NCBI GenBank assembly: GCA_963638355.1
Contig: CAVHRT010000080.1
Location: forward strand, 1-7,801
DNA from: W0P28-013 sp963638355
Lineage (GTDB): Bacteria > Bacteroidota > Bacteroidia > Bacteroidales > Paludibacteraceae
DNA length: 7,801 nucleotides
Direction of reading: 5' to 3'
A program made the translations under genes and the position numbers. Shown here one piece after another: positions 6,411-7,801 of this stretch. The stretch's first letter is position 1, and each line of letters opens with the position of its first letter. Below the pieces are notes generated by a model that saw nothing but the letters and a program-made list of their open reading frames with translations, had not been told where the DNA came from and did no database searches.

Positions 6411-6590
6411 ATGAGAGTTGATAGGTTAGAAAACATAGACAAGAGCAGCCGATTTTCGACTGCTCTTGGTGTAATTCGTACAATAAGGCACAAATACGAC
6501 TTTATGTCGGCAAAATTTCTACAAATAGATTTTTTTGCAGTAACTTTGCGGTCGAAAATTTTTGAAAACGTGAAATTCCACATAAAATGA
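6411..6590 (+). CDS. Possible 59-residue leader ORF ending in ATGA with the next lipoprotein
   Basis: An uninterrupted frame from ATG (6411) to TGA (6588-6590). The stop overlaps the lipoprotein start codon at 6587 as ATGA, the arrangement of translationally coupled genes. The product is basic with a C-terminal part rich in Phe, Lys and Ile, and it matches no family I know. A promoter element lies just upstream, but a second -7 element (6541-6548) lies inside the frame, and so does a strong hairpin. The alternative is that the whole stretch is regulatory leader DNA that happens to be open. No ribosome binding site is evident. Confidence 0.25.
   Translation: MRVDRLENIDKSSRFSTALGVIRTIRHKYDFMSAKFLQIDFFAVTLRSKIFENVKFHIK
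6440..6468 (+). promoter_or_regulatory. Hairpin CAAGAGCAG/CTGCTCTTG in the lipoprotein leader
   Basis: Nine perfect pairs (6440-6448 with 6460-6468). After one C-A mismatch there are three further pairs and a TTT loop. It sits about 40 bases after the start predicted from the 6390-6397 element and 73 bases before the second -7 element. There is no T tract after it, so it is either a weak attenuator, a structured small RNA end or a protein-binding site. Confidence 0.45.
6541..6548 (+). promoter_or_regulatory. TAACTTTG -7 promoter element of the second lipoprotein
   Basis: TAACTTTG fits TAnnTTTG and is placed 38 bases before the lipoprotein ATG, giving a leader of roughly 30 bases. The -33 position holds only a weak TTTC (6516-6519). 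This is the most economical promoter for the downstream gene. Confidence 0.55.
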
Positions 6591-7801
6591 AACGAACGAT
6601 TTTCCCTTTGTTGATGCTGTTTTCGGTGGTGCTCACAGCGTGTCACAAAGATATTTTAAGCGATATTGATGGCTTGAAAGGCGATGTTACCGACCTGAAG
6701 ACGCGCGTCGAGGCACTCGAAACGCTCTGCAAGCAGATGAACACCAACATCAGCGCATTACAAACTATAGTGAGCGCCATGCAGCAAAACGATGCCGTTG
6801 CGAGCGTAACACCAATAACCGAGGCGAGCGACACCACGGGCTACACCATCACTTTTGTGAGCGGAACAAGCATCACCCTGTATAATGGCACAAAAGGCAA
6901 CGACGGCACTGCACCCACTATTGGCGTAAAAGCTGCCGACGATGGCACTTACTATTGGACCCTCAATGGCGAATTTCTGAAAGATAGCGACGGAAATCCC
7001 CTGCCCGTGACTGGCACTGATGGCACGGATGCCGTAGCGCCTTCACTCAAGATTGACGACGATGGCGACTGGTGCATATCGTACGATGGCGGCAACAATT
7101 GGCAAAAAATCGGGCAGGCCACGGGTGACTATGGCGACGCCATGATTCTGGGTCTCTACTACACCGACACCGAAATCACCTTTACGCTAAGCGACCAAAC
7201 AGTGCTCACCCTGCCCCGCACCGGCATTGAACAATACTTCACCCTCACCTACTGCGCCAACAACGGCACTACTGCTGCCACCACCGACACCGTCTGGAGC
7301 CAGAAGATACTCACCATTAAGACCTGCACCTTCACCCGTGTGGGCTGTAAGTTCTCGGAGTGGAACACCAATGCCGACGGTACAGGGCATTCCATCACTG
7401 CCGGTGATAAACTTCAACTTACCCACAACGATACGCTCTATGCACAGTGGAACGGCATACCCTTCTCTGTTTCTGCGAACAAGAAAGTGATCTTCGCCCC
7501 AGGTAACCTGCAATACCAAGCCAGTACAAACACATGGCGCTTTGCAGAGCACCAGTACGACTATATCGGTGATGCCAATAGTAATATTTCATCCACTTAT
7601 GATGGTTGGATAGACCTTCTCGGTTGGGGTACTGGTAATAACCCCACAGATACAAGTACATCGAATAGTGATTACTCAACTTTCACTGATTGGGGAACGA
7701 ATGTGATTGATGGCTATGCTGCTAACACTTGGCGCACATTGACTGACGCGGAGTGGGACTATGTATTCAAAACTCGTACCAATGCAGGCGGTCTCTATGG
7801 C
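6587..7801 (+). CDS. Multidomain surface lipoprotein with coiled coil, Listeria-Bacteroides repeat and FISUMP-like C-terminal region, 3' truncated
   Basis: The first 405 codons; the frame runs off the right edge. The signal peptide ends in lipobox LTAC with lipidated Cys at residue 19. Residues 23-68 (DILSDIDGLKGDVTDLKTRV onward) have heptad-like spacing like the DUF4988/PL29-type N-terminal coil of Bacteroidetes surface proteins. Next come GTKGNDGTAP (101-110) and GTDGTDAVAPSL (143-154), each leading into a DDG-W/Y segment; this is the repeat pattern that follows such coils. Residues 217-289 form a Listeria-Bacteroides (Flg_new/InlB B-like) repeat, with FSEWNTNADGTG (256-267) and TLYAQW (283-288) as its signature. 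From 292 (FSVSANKKVIFAPGNLQY) onward it resembles the C-terminal region common in Bacteroidales FISUMP-type proteins, including WRTLTDAEWDYVF (382-394). It is probably surface-anchored; adhesion or glycan binding is inference. The ATG is preceded by A/T-rich sequence without a Shine-Dalgarno. Confidence 0.92.
   Translation, partial: MKRTIFPLLMLFSVVLTACHKDILSDIDGLKGDVTDLKTRVEALETLCKQMNTNISALQTIVSAMQQNDAVASVTPITEASDTTGYTITFVSGTSITLYNGTKGNDGTAPTIGVKAADDGTYYWTLNGEFLKDSDGNPLPVTGTDGTDAVAPSLKIDDDGDWCISYDGGNNWQKIGQATGDYGDAMILGLYYTDTEITFTLSDQTVLTLPRTGIEQYFTLTYCANNGTTAATTDTVWSQKILTIKTCTFTRVGCKFSEWNTNADGTGHSITAGDKLQLTHNDTLYAQWNGIPFSVSANKKVIFAPGNLQYQASTNTWRFAEHQYDYIGDANSNISSTYDGWIDLLGWGTGNNPTDTSTSNSDYSTFTDWGTNVIDGYAANTWRTLTDAEWDYVFKTRTNAGGLYG

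Noticed and set aside
6407..6646. 79-codon minus-strand ORF across the second lipoprotein leader
   Set aside because: It overlaps the start and signal peptide of a well-supported plus-strand gene and covers two plus-strand promoter elements and a hairpin.
7227..7490. Plus-strand 87-codon ORF rich in Pro/Ser/Thr within the second lipoprotein
   Set aside because: It is out of frame with the lipoprotein, whose Listeria-Bacteroides repeat is coded across the same bases.

Overview
The window looks like chromosomal DNA from a gut-type Bacteroidales bacterium (Prevotella/Segatella or Bacteroides-like). Four things point there: several TAnnTTTG promoter elements typical of the phylum, A/T-rich translation starts without a clear Shine-Dalgarno, lipoproteins with FISUMP-type domains, and a Listeria-Bacteroides repeat. 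Genus cannot be fixed from the sequence alone.

Left part (1-4532, minus strand): a compact operon transcribed leftward from a promoter near 4600. In transcription order it encodes a 1085-residue SNF2-type helicase with a PLD-like N-terminal region, a DUF4391-like protein with a coiled-coil end, and the first 206 codons of a type III-like (Mod/EcoP15I-type) DNA methyltransferase with a DPPY motif. The genes overlap by 4 and 13 bases, which suggests translational coupling. This is the front of a restriction-modification or phage-defence locus. The expected nuclease/helicase (Res-like) gene would lie beyond position 1 and is not visible.

Middle (4533-5516): about 1 kb without a confident gene. 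It holds the operon promoter, a divergent rightward promoter (TTG-N19-TACCTTTG), a 66-base imperfect direct repeat, a possible 37-residue basic peptide, an AT-rich stretch, and at 5237-5261 a clear 3' tRNA end (T arm plus acceptor strand) with no 5' half. A perfect hairpin follows that probably is the tRNA's own terminator. This is what the far junction of an element integrated into a tRNA gene looks like, so the defence operon probably sits on a genomic island whose right edge is here.

Right part (5517-7801, plus strand): two surface-type lipoprotein genes, a 233-residue FISUMP lipoprotein and a longer one cut by the window end. The longer one has a coiled coil, collagen-like linkers, a Listeria-Bacteroides repeat and a FISUMP-like C-terminal region. 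Between them is a 368-base spacer with two REP-like palindromes arranged as an inverted pair, two TAnnTTTG promoter elements, a strong hairpin, and a 59-codon ORF whose stop overlaps the next start codon as ATGA. The lipoproteins are probably host chromosomal genes unrelated to the defence operon.
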